From a virus, in IMG/VR virus record IMGVR_UViG_3300009001_000118, positions 1 to 20,739 of that record: a DNA stretch of 20,739 nt. One strand, given 5' to 3'. The notes beneath the pieces are model-generated. The model made no database searches. It was not told the origin of the DNA and was given only the letters and a program-made list of their open reading frames with translations. Made by a program: the position numbers and the translations under genes. Below, piece by piece: positions 13,787 through 20,190 of the stretch (positions are counted from its first letter, which is position 1; each line of letters opens with the position of its first letter).

Positions 13787-15604
13787 TTAAACTGTTATTA
13801 TTCTACCCTTAATATCTGTATCAGGAAATTTTACTTCAAAGAAACAAGGGTCGTAAGATGGGTAGATTACATTATTTCTAGTTGCTCCTTTTATATCGTA
13901 TCCATATTCAGAGTAATTACCTCCTACTTTATTTACTATTTCTAACTTCTGTACTGTTTGAACCCCTTTTACTCTGTCTATAACTGTAGTAACTCTAGCT
14001 AAATTTATAGGTTGATTTATATTTCTATTAGCTGTAATAAAATACTCTTTTAATTTTTGTATACAGTCTAATAGTACCTGCCTACCTGTATAACTTGGTA
14101 AAGCTAATACTTCGAATTCTATCCCAATATTTACTATAAAGGCATCTTTTATGTTTATACTATCAGATATCATCATGTATTGGGATAAGTAATTCTTTAA
14201 GTTTCTCTTAAGATTATCAGTTGAATAGATAAGTTTACTATTGTTATCGTAGGCTAAAGTGTATAAAGATAGTGAAAACGGATTATCGCTTACTAAGGAT
14301 GTACCTGCTTCATCCGCTGTTGCTTCATCTTTAGTTACATATGTTTTAGCAATTGTACCAAATTTAGCAGGTAAAGATTGTGCTCTGACGTTATAATCTT
14401 GTAATGTTACTGCTCTTCCTTGTTCATTAAACGAACGTAGTGAGTTTTCTCTAATCTCTTGTATTGAGTCTCCATCTTTTCCTCCTGTGGCTGGTAGGGG
14501 ATTAGTGAATGCTAAAGTTCCTTCATAAGAAGAGTCAGTAGCTGTAGCAGATACTATAGATTGTTGAGTTATCGTACCGGCGGGTACATTAGCGTTTATA
14601 CCCCCTCCTTTTAGGTAAGTGATAGTAAGAGTGGTGTTGGATGGTGCTACACCGTATGTACGGGAAAATAAAAAGTTTGAGGGATCGTACGAGTAATCGA
14701 TTCTTGATAAACCATCTGCGTTTCCAATACCTACGTTAGTAGGGTTTGGGATTATAACTGAATCGTCAGATTCGCTTATTCCTGCACCGAATTGTATCTG
14801 TAGGTTACCGTTAGAGTTAAATCTAGTAACAAATCTGTAAGGTACTTTTTTCAAGGTAAGTTTATTGGCTACTTCACTTGAATCGTTTTCAGTGTTAGCT
14901 TCTTCGTCAAATACAGTTTCTTGTCCTAGATAAGGTACTTCAGTCCAGGTGTTGTTTTCTGAATCGGTAATAGAGAGTATACCTATAATGTTGTCATCTT
15001 CTAGAGATATTGTTTTAAATTTTTCAGCGTTGCCTATTACTTCAGTTAGTGTTGCAACTTCTCCTGAGAAAGCTTTTGCTTTTTTCTTGAGTGTGTATTC
15101 AGCAGGATTCCCTCCGGCAATAGATGCTACTGTTATAGTTGTAGGATCGTAAGAGCTGGAAAAGCTAAAGTCTATAGAGTGATCGATTAAAAATGCTGGT
15201 TGTCCGGAAACGGTTGCTTTTACTTGGGCGTTAGCTGCTATTAAAAGAGCTTGGTCAAAATTAGGTTCGTAGTCTGCTCCGGTTGCTGCAACGTTTTGGG
15301 TTACTTCGAGTTCAACTTCAGATACCGTAGTTACTTTAGGTCTGTACCCTAATGTGTAAGCTAATGAATATAGGTTTTCTGGGTTTTTAGCATGTTGTAC
15401 AAAGGTCTCTTGTAGCTGTGTATCGGAATAAAAAGATAGTACATCTCCTACGTATGCGGCCATCTCTATAAACATCATGCCGGGTGATGTTGGGGAGAAG
15501 TCATTATAGGTGTCTGGGAAGTAGTTTTTTGCAAATTCTATTAATGAGTTTTTAAAATCGTTAAAATCCCTATTAATATACTTTATGTCTCTTAATTCTT
15601 TCAT
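13787..15604 (-). CDS. 6: Baseplate wedge protein, gp6/baseplate J-like
   Basis: This 605-residue protein is a T4 gp6-type wedge subunit. In the baseplate inner ring gp6 dimers tie neighbouring wedges and trigger sheath contraction. The N-terminal INRDFNDFKNSLIEFAKNYF and SPTSPGMMFIEMAAYVGDVL (residues 38-57) followed by SFYSDTQLQE are hallmarks of this family in marine T4-like phages. The baseplate-J-type motif IRENSLRSFNEQGRAVTLQD occurs near residue 400. The C-terminal third (EFEVLALPSYTGRQVLLDC and FPDTDIKGRIITV) fits the J-type end domain. Length is close to T4 gp6 (660). Its ATG overlaps the gp25 stop by a single base, as expected for adjacent wedge genes made together. The assignment is firm on motif and context. 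Confidence 0.93.
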   Translation of the reverse strand: MKELRDIKYINRDFNDFKNSLIEFAKNYFPDTYNDFSPTSPGMMFIEMAAYVGDVLSFYSDTQLQETFVQHAKNPENLYSLAYTLGYRPKVTTVSEVELEVTQNVAATGADYEPNFDQALLIAANAQVKATVSGQPAFLIDHSIDFSFSSSYDPTTITVASIAGGNPAEYTLKKKAKAFSGEVATLTEVIGNAEKFKTISLEDDNIIGILSITDSENNTWTEVPYLGQETVFDEEANTENDSSEVANKLTLKKVPYRFVTRFNSNGNLQIQFGAGISESDDSVIIPNPTNVGIGNADGLSRIDYSYDPSNFLFSRTYGVAPSNTTLTITYLKGGGINANVPAGTITQQSIVSATATDSSYEGTLAFTNPLPATGGKDGDSIQEIRENSLRSFNEQGRAVTLQDYNVRAQSLPAKFGTIAKTYVTKDEATADEAGTSLVSDNPFSLSLYTLAYDNNSKLIYSTDNLKRNLKNYLSQYMMISDSINIKDAFIVNIGIEFEVLALPSYTGRQVLLDCIQKLKEYFITANRNINQPINLARVTTVIDRVKGVQTVQKLEIVNKVGGNYSEYGYDIKGATRNNVIYPSYDPCFFEVKFPDTDIKGRIITV

Positions 15605-16014
15605 TATACTTCAAAGTTAATAGCTACAGTATCTTCTATACCTGTATCCTGTATTTGATATCTCATACTAAATGTAACGGTGTTACTATCCGGGCTTCCT
15701 ATTGTGTTTATTGTGACTGGTTGAACTTGAGGAAAATAGTTACGTAATGAATCTCTCACTTCTCCGTCTATAGCTTCAATATTCTGCTGTGATATATTTT
15801 CAAATAATAAATTACGTAAACCTGTACCAAATGTTGGGTTGAGAAATCTTTCTCCTTTTCCTGTTAAAAAGAAATTTATAAGGTTATTCTTTATAGCATC
15901 TTTAGTTGCAAAAGTAGAATTAAACACTCCAATTCCTGTAAAAGGAAGAGACACTCCAATTGCTTTACGTGGTTGGAGATCTAAAGGATTAATTTTTTTT
16001 GCTTCAAATGCCAT
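15604..16014 (-). CDS. 25: Baseplate wedge protein gp25 (GPW/gp25 family)
   Basis: This 136-residue protein matches the GPW/gp25 family, whose members sit at the inner baseplate ring, bind gp6 and gp53, and seed sheath polymerisation. The signature TGKGERFLNPTFGTGLRNLL lies at residues 51-70, including the conserved Glu-Arg and Pro-x-Phe-Gly-x-x-Leu. The N-terminal GVSLPFTG and FNSTFATKDAIKNNLINFFL are typical, and the C-terminus forms beta strands (TFSMRYQIQDTG). Length is normal for the family (T4 gp25 has 132). The ATG is preceded by CAGTATA without a Shine-Dalgarno sequence, and overlaps the preceding stop by one base (TAATG). The gp25-gp6 order is conserved in many contractile-tail systems. 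Confidence 0.95.
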   Translation of the reverse strand: MAFEAKKINPLDLQPRKAIGVSLPFTGIGVFNSTFATKDAIKNNLINFFLTGKGERFLNPTFGTGLRNLLFENISQQNIEAIDGEVRDSLRNYFPQVQPVTINTIGSPDSNTVTFSMRYQIQDTGIEDTVAINFEV

Positions 16015-16466
16015 TATACTGGTAATCTATTTTTATCTTTTGCGTTTGCAGCATCTAATATTTGTTTTGCTTTACTAACAAAACCTAACTGTGAAATATC
16101 TATACCGGGCATAGGTCCAGAATTTTCAGATAAACCCATTTGGTTAGCTAATTTATTAGATGTTGATGTGTTAACTGGTGATCCTGTAGTACCTGTAATC
16201 TCTTTATAGTCTTCTCTAGTCATTTCATTTGCTGTTTGATTAAGCATTTCTTCTAAAGGAATGGTACCTGTATTGAGTTTACCTGTAGACCAAGTTCTAG
16301 TTAAATCTTTCTGTACAACTGGTTTATATTCGTTAAACTTCTGTACATTAGGAGTAGTTGGCGTACTGGCAACCTTTACGGCTTCTGTAAGCATGTCTTG
16401 CAGCTCTTCTTTTATAGCTGTTTTTACTTCTTCTCTTATTACTTTTCGTAATGTATCTAGTTTCAT
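16014..16466 (-). CDS. Small tail-region protein of unknown function
   Basis: This 150-residue protein starts with a charged amphipathic helix (MKLDTLRKVIREEVKTAIKE). Then come a Thr/Pro-rich linker (about residues 33-45), a conserved-looking stretch with WSTGKLNTGTIPLEEMLNQT (about 59-78) and a C-terminal helix. N-terminal helices of this type occur on many small marine-phage proteins, but I cannot name a function. The gene lies directly before gp25 and ends one base into its start, so it is co-expressed with the wedge proteins. It may be an assembly factor or small hub component. A 19-base gap with a TAT-rich element precedes it. Confidence 0.78.
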   Translation of the reverse strand: MKLDTLRKVIREEVKTAIKEELQDMLTEAVKVASTPTTPNVQKFNEYKPVVQKDLTRTWSTGKLNTGTIPLEEMLNQTANEMTREDYKEITGTTGSPVNTSTSNKLANQMGLSENSGPMPGIDISQLGFVSKAKQILDAANAKDKNRLPV

Positions 16467-16468
16467 AA

Positions 16469-16477
16469 TAATAAATA
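16469..16477 (-). promoter_or_regulatory. Variant of the TATTTATAA intergenic element
   Basis: The 19-base gap before the 150-residue gene reads TATTTATTA on the minus strand, one base different from the element in three other gaps. The wider sequence AATTATTAGATATTTAT matches the one before the 218-residue gene (AATTATTTTAGATATTTAT) except for two extra bases. The element lies only a few bases from the ATG, so a role in translation start is as likely as a promoter. Confidence 0.25.
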
Positions 16478-16485
16478 TCTAATAA

Positions 16486-17103
16486 TTAAAGTATTGAAAG
16501 CTGAGTATCTAATCTTATCTTGATATCAGCTAAAATAGTTTTTGCTTTAGTAGTAAAAGTAGGGGGAGATTTTAATACTGTTACCCCTTCTGATGTTTGA
16601 GCTACACCAAACCTCCTTAATGCTACTTCAGGTGAAGTAGGATCATCTTCTACTTTTAAAATATATATGTTACCGTCAATTGCTTCGTATAATTCAGAGT
16701 TTTGATCAGGAATATTAATACCAGATCCTGCTAATCCATCTAAAGGTAAACCATCAGGACCTAAATTTAACCCGTCACCATCTCCTGCATTTTTATTATC
16801 ACCATCAAGTGTTCCAAAACTATCGTCGATTCTTCTTCTCCTCAACCTAGATTTGACTCCTTCTGGGATAAATTCTTCTATAGCATAATCTTCTATTAGC
16901 TCTAACATTTCTTGAGTTGCAGAATCGAAGCTTTGTCCGTCATCTTGGCCATCTAACATTAACTCTAATGCGTTGGCCATTTCTAGTATTATATTACCGT
17001 ATTCATCTAATAAGTCTTGATTAAGACCACCTACATCTGTTCCGTTTTCTAAAGAATCTGCATAAGCTCCTACAAGCTCGCAGTAAGATTCTGAAAATGC
17101 CAT
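16486..17103 (-). CDS. Putative baseplate protein, 3' part of a probable frameshifted gene
   Basis: From its first ATG (17101-17103) this frame encodes 205 residues. The frame is open for 48 further codons upstream to a stop at 17248-17250, and this stretch (KQTLREFVDKARKLAASIQN and on) looks like real protein. It has no ATG, GTG or TTG, and no ribosome-binding site precedes the ATG. The protein has an acidic helical part, a basic KSRLRRRRIDD segment near residue 85, a Gly/Asp-rich linker, and a C-terminal domain with YEAIDGNIYILKVEDDPTSP and RRFGVAQTSEGVTVL, a pattern I associate with baseplate proteins of marine T4-like phages. The simplest reading is that it is made as a -1 frameshift fusion with the upstream 140-residue frame, giving about 385 residues; a sequence error or a start at an unusual codon is also possible. 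Confidence 0.7.
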   Translation of the reverse strand: MAFSESYCELVGAYADSLENGTDVGGLNQDLLDEYGNIILEMANALELMLDGQDDGQSFDSATQEMLELIEDYAIEEFIPEGVKSRLRRRRIDDSFGTLDGDNKNAGDGDGLNLGPDGLPLDGLAGSGINIPDQNSELYEAIDGNIYILKVEDDPTSPEVALRRFGVAQTSEGVTVLKSPPTFTTKAKTILADIKIRLDTQLSIL

Positions 17104-17216
17104 TAAGTCGTTTAACCTATCTAAAACACCACTAAGTGCAGCATTTACAGCTCCTACAGTTGCAACGCCGTTTTGTATAGAAGCGGCTAGTTTTCTTGCT
17201 TTATCTACAAACTCTC

Positions 17217-17247
17217 TTAAAGTTTGTTTAATATCTTCGAATTTAGA
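17217..17247 (-). other. Probable -1 frameshift window
   Basis: The upstream frame ends at 17217-17219 and the downstream frame is open from 17247, so the two overlap for 31 bases. Within it the minus strand reads A TTA AAC at 17232-17226, split in the codons of the upstream frame, followed two codons later by the TAA. It differs from the standard X XXY YYZ heptamer in its first base, but resembles the G UUA AAC and U UUA AAC slip sites of nidoviruses. No strong downstream hairpin was seen, only a weak four-base stem (GCCG with CGGC). There are no homopolymers above three bases to explain a sequencing slip. Confidence 0.5.
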
Positions 17248-17639
17248 TTAATAGATATAGGAATACCGATACCTGGAGGTACAGATGTAGGAATAGGAAG
17301 GTTTATAATGGTGTTTACTATTCCTAAAAGTTTATTTATTGGACCTAAGACTCTATTAGCAATTTGTGTCAGTTTACCGAGGGTGTTAGCAACACCTTGA
17401 GTAAAGTCGTTAACTTGTTCGACTCCTCTTGCTATGTCGGAGGTATTTTCACATAGAGATGGAGATACTTTTTGGATAACAGCTGCTGTAGCACTTTCGA
17501 TAGCTCTCTGTTTAAACTTACGTATAAGAGTTCTCATCGCTGATTTGGCTTTGTTTTTTATCACCCCTTTCAGCTTACCGAGCTGTTTATTTAACTGCTC
17601 TTTTAATTTATCTTCATCTATTTTTAAATATGTACCCAT
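17217..17639 (-). CDS. Putative baseplate protein, 5' part of a probable frameshifted gene
   Basis: This 140-residue frame starts MGTYLKIDEDKLKEQLNKQL. It has a highly basic helical N-terminal half (KGVIKNKAKSAMRTLIRKFK), then a second helix, and a hydrophobic Pro/Gly/Ile-rich end (LPIPTSVPPGIGIPISINLN). The family is not recognised. It follows the gp5-like spike with a one-base overlap, where T4-like phages carry baseplate hub genes. The last residues KILNKL are encoded in the region that overlaps the next open frame; if ribosomes slip back one base there, the chain continues as KQTLREFVDKARK and so on into the 205-residue frame. Read alone it would be a truncated product; both forms may be made. 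Confidence 0.72.
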   Translation of the reverse strand: MGTYLKIDEDKLKEQLNKQLGKLKGVIKNKAKSAMRTLIRKFKQRAIESATAAVIQKVSPSLCENTSDIARGVEQVNDFTQGVANTLGKLTQIANRVLGPINKLLGIVNTIINLPIPTSVPPGIGIPISINLNSKILNKL

Positions 17640-18784
17640 TATTCAATAAAAACTTTTTTAGATTTTAACTCAGTTAATATTCTAGTTTCTACTGTTTCTA
17701 CTAACTCTTTTACTGATTCAGCTGCACCAACTACACCCGGTACCCATACATCTGGAACTTCTGGTATGCTCATTTGATCTATTAGCTCTGTTATTGCTTC
17801 TAATATATCAAGAAGTATAGCTTCAGCTACACCTCCTAAAACAGCGGGTTGTTGTAAGTCTTCTGAAGGGCCTTGTCTCCTTGGTGCGTTCCTTAATTTA
17901 TACGCTTGACTACCTAGATATATTTTTGGAGCATTTAATACTATTCTATCTGCTCCATCTGTATGAACGTTAGTTGCGCTAATAGATACGTGTTCTTTAG
18001 CTGCTAGTAATAAGCTTTCTTCTCTTGCATTTAGTACAACCCTATCAGACTGAATTATAGCTTGAGCTCCTCTGTAGATGTCTGTATCTAGAGGGCCGAA
18101 GTTTAGGAAAGAACCTTTTTCTTCACTAGCAGGAATTAAAGGTATTATATGATCTGAGGTAAGATATATAGAGGTACGGTCATTGTTTATATCCTCAATT
18201 TGAGGAGTATACCCATCTGCATCAAACTCTACTAATTCAGTTTCTTTTTGCCCATTTCTAATTATTGTAAGAGGTTTACCGTTATTCTGATCATTAACTA
18301 GAGGTTGTTGATTTGCTCTGACTCCCGTCATTCTTATAGATTGACCATGTCTACCTTCTATCAGGACGTCTCCCATAAAAGGAAGCATTGGGTATATATC
18401 TCCTCTTTCTATTACACCTGGCCCTGGTTTTGGATTACCTACTCTAAGTCCAGGATCTGGGTGAGCATTATAATGTGGATGATTCCATATTGCTAGAGCT
18501 GTAGAATAGTAAATTTTAGGAGTATCAGCAATATCTACTGTATCCTGGGCTTTTGGTCCTATAAAGAGTTGCACTACCTCTCCTGCTAAAGGAAAAGAGA
18601 AAATGTTTCTACTTATAGGATAGGCAAGATCTAAAGATCTTAAATCTCCTTCACTACCTGAAGAATCTATAAGCCTGTATCTTATTGCTCCTATATCCCC
18701 GTAATTTCTAAAGAAAGGGTGAGATTCGTCTATTATGACGTCTACAACTCTTGCTATAGATGCTAAGATCTTATTATTAGACAT
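17639..18784 (-). CDS. 5: Baseplate hub spike protein, gp5-like, without lysozyme domain
   Basis: This 381-residue protein resembles the spike part of T4 gp5, the central needle that pierces the outer membrane. Residues about 8-105 form an OB-fold domain (ARVVDVIIDE, then AYPISRNIFSFPLAGEVVQL). A second conserved stretch PFMGDVLIEGRHGQSIRMTG spans 135-154. Residues about 237-292 carry short repeated beta units (DRVVLNAREESLLLAAKEHV, then DRIVLNAPKIYLGSQA), typical of a triple-stranded beta-helix spike. T4 gp5 is 575 residues with a lysozyme domain in the middle; no lysozyme motif is seen here, so any cell-wall-degrading enzyme must be coded elsewhere. It begins one base after the 118-residue gene ends, with leader GGAAGAAGAGTAGT that is chiefly coding sequence. 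Confidence 0.85.
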   Translation of the reverse strand: MSNNKILASIARVVDVIIDESHPFFRNYGDIGAIRYRLIDSSGSEGDLRSLDLAYPISRNIFSFPLAGEVVQLFIGPKAQDTVDIADTPKIYYSTALAIWNHPHYNAHPDPGLRVGNPKPGPGVIERGDIYPMLPFMGDVLIEGRHGQSIRMTGVRANQQPLVNDQNNGKPLTIIRNGQKETELVEFDADGYTPQIEDINNDRTSIYLTSDHIIPLIPASEEKGSFLNFGPLDTDIYRGAQAIIQSDRVVLNAREESLLLAAKEHVSISATNVHTDGADRIVLNAPKIYLGSQAYKLRNAPRRQGPSEDLQQPAVLGGVAEAILLDILEAITELIDQMSIPEVPDVWVPGVVGAAESVKELVETVETRILTELKSKKVFIE

Positions 18785-18785
18785 A

Positions 18786-19142
18786 CTACTCTTCTTCCTT
18801 TGGTTCCTGATTTACTTCTTTTTCTATTTCGACAGATTCTTCTAATAGATCTTGTAAATCAGAAAAGTCAAATTCTCCTGCTCCATCTTTAGTTTGAGCT
18901 GTTTCTATGCGTTGAATAATTGTCGCTAACTTAATCAAAGCTTCATCATTCTTTACTCCTATCTCCATATACTCTTTTATCATAGGGACAATGAGAGTAG
19001 CATCACCTATGTTCTCTATAAGAGGTTTTAACTCACCTATTAAGCTTTTAACCTGAGCTCTAGTGTTTGTGGAGTTGTCGTGAATTTCACTAAAGAGGTC
19101 AGATAGAGTTTTTCCATTAAATATTTCTTTATCTAAGCTCAT
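18786..19142 (-). CDS. Small acidic helical protein upstream of the spike gene
   Basis: This 118-residue protein starts MSLDKEIFNGKTLSDLFSEI and is nearly all helical. It ends in an acidic tail rich in Glu (EESVEIEKEVNQEPKEEE). No enzyme motif, membrane segment or signal peptide is present and the family is not recognised. Its position, one base before the gp5-like gene and just after the sigma gene, suggests an early step of tail assembly or a chaperone for the spike, an inference. The gap before it is 24 bases and holds an exact TATAAATA on the minus strand, so the late structural operon may begin here. Confidence 0.78.
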   Translation of the reverse strand: MSLDKEIFNGKTLSDLFSEIHDNSTNTRAQVKSLIGELKPLIENIGDATLIVPMIKEYMEIGVKNDEALIKLATIIQRIETAQTKDGAGEFDFSDLQDLLEESVEIEKEVNQEPKEEE

Positions 19143-19149
19143 AATATTT

Positions 19150-19161
19150 TATTTATAAATA
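19150..19161 (-). promoter_or_regulatory. Candidate late promoter, TATAAATA (T4 late consensus)
   Basis: The 12-base palindrome TATTTATAAATA lies at 19150-19161. On the minus strand it includes TATAAATA (19157-19150), identical to the T4 late -10 element, and TATTTATAA, found in two other gaps of the window. It follows the sigma-factor gene and precedes the structural genes. The element ends seven bases from the ATG at 19142, so a transcript from it would be nearly leaderless, which weakens the call. Confidence 0.4.
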
Positions 19162-19166
19162 GTAAC

Positions 19167-19895
19167 TTACTTATTATTTAAATCAGATGCTATTAAACCT
19201 CTTTCATATAACTTAAGGTATCCGTCATAAAAATCTTTTTTAAGGATAGATATTACTCTAGTCAATTGAGGAGTTTCACAATCTGTCATTTCTCTAATGT
19301 AAATATAAAGTGCTTTTTTCTTAAATATTTCTAAGTCACTTCTTCGTTTAAAGATAGTAAGTATAGCATCTGCTATCTTTTTTTCAGATTCTTTGAAGAA
19401 AAATTCATCTAAGTTATTGTAAGCCTTATCAACCCAGATGTCTATATAGGAACCGATTGGTATTGCTTCTTCGTAATCAAGCTTATGCTCCCCCACTACC
19501 ATATAAGAAGGAACATTAATTGAAAAGGAGTCTGGTGTAGACTCTGTCTGGGTTAGTTTCTTATAATTTTTATTATTGTAATTTATTAACCACCTTTTTA
19601 CTATAGTCCCAAAGTAGGAGTATGCTTTTGCTCCATTAGTAGGATCAAACTTCATTATTTTTTCCTCTAATAATACTGTTACTACATCGTGCTTTAAGTC
19701 TTCTATTTGCTCTACATCGGTATAGTAAAATTTAAAAGTATGTATAATATTTTCTGCTAGCTTATAAAAAGGTAGGTATATATGCTCTGTAAAGATTCTG
19801 TTACGGTATTCTGTGTCTGTTGAAGCATTGTACTTTTTTATATACTCTTCTGTTTCTGATGTAAAGTAATTAGCTTTGGATTTCTTCCGTGCCAT
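19167..19895 (-). CDS. Sigma-70-like RNA polymerase factor (late sigma, gp55-type role)
   Basis: This 242-residue protein resembles a small phage sigma factor that redirects host RNA polymerase to late promoters. A basic start (MARKKSKANYF) is followed by a region-2-like part at residues 31-112: LPFYKLAENIIHTF, then DLKHDVVTVLLEEKIMKFDP and AYSYFGTIVKRWLIN. The K-FDP...AYSYF...W pattern parallels the sigma-70 core-binding and -10 helices. Residues 155-235 are helical (YIREMTDCETPQLTRVISIL) and could form a region-4-like helix-turn-helix, which T4 gp55 (185 residues) lacks. The start lies 26 bases inside the upstream membrane-protein gene, so they are translationally coupled. Sequence likeness to T4 gp55 itself is weak; the late role comes from its position before structural genes and the TATAAATA element next to it. 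Confidence 0.8.
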   Translation of the reverse strand: MARKKSKANYFTSETEEYIKKYNASTDTEYRNRIFTEHIYLPFYKLAENIIHTFKFYYTDVEQIEDLKHDVVTVLLEEKIMKFDPTNGAKAYSYFGTIVKRWLINYNNKNYKKLTQTESTPDSFSINVPSYMVVGEHKLDYEEAIPIGSYIDIWVDKAYNNLDEFFFKESEKKIADAILTIFKRRSDLEIFKKKALYIYIREMTDCETPQLTRVISILKKDFYDGYLKLYERGLIASDLNNK

Positions 19896-20190
19896 ATGTT
19901 GAGGGTAGCTTAAATTTATTAAGCTCGTTTTGGACTTCTTTTAATTTGTTAAAAAATTCACCTATTTCGTCGTCTGACTGAAAGACCCCTCGTTCGTCTA
20001 GAGTATTAAGGTATTTATCACTTTCTTCTACTATTTCTGAAAGTTTCTTTAAATATTGTGTTTGATCTTCAATAATATCTTCATATAACTCCACTTTCTT
20101 GAGTAGGTTATTAACAATATAGATTAGAATTACTAAAAAAGCAACTAAAATTGAAATTATTATGTAAAAAAAGGTAGTATTTATCTCCAT
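19870..20190 (-). CDS. Small membrane-anchored coiled-coil protein
   Basis: This 106-residue protein has one clear N-terminal membrane helix at about residues 7-29 (FFYIIISILVAFLVILIYIV) followed by Asn/Lys. The rest is a charged helical tail likely to be a coiled coil (KKVELYEDIIEDQTQYLKKL and on), with DERGVFQSDDEIGEFF near residue 66. The topology is probably N-out or signal-anchor with the coiled coil in the cytoplasm, by the positive-inside rule (Lys-Lys after the helix). No function is recognised. Its start overlaps the HD-gene stop in TAATG, and its own end overlaps the sigma-factor start by 26 bases, so all three are expressed together. Confidence 0.78.
   Translation of the reverse strand: MEINTTFFYIIISILVAFLVILIYIVNNLLKKVELYEDIIEDQTQYLKKLSEIVEESDKYLNTLDERGVFQSDDEIGEFFNKLKEVQNELNKFKLPSTYGTEEIQS

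Noticed and set aside
19150-19161. Operator or rho-independent terminator from the TATTTATAAATA palindrome
   Set aside because: The palindrome is all A/T, only 12 bases with no loop, and has no GC stem or U-tract, so it cannot form a stable terminator; a promoter-like reading is preferred.
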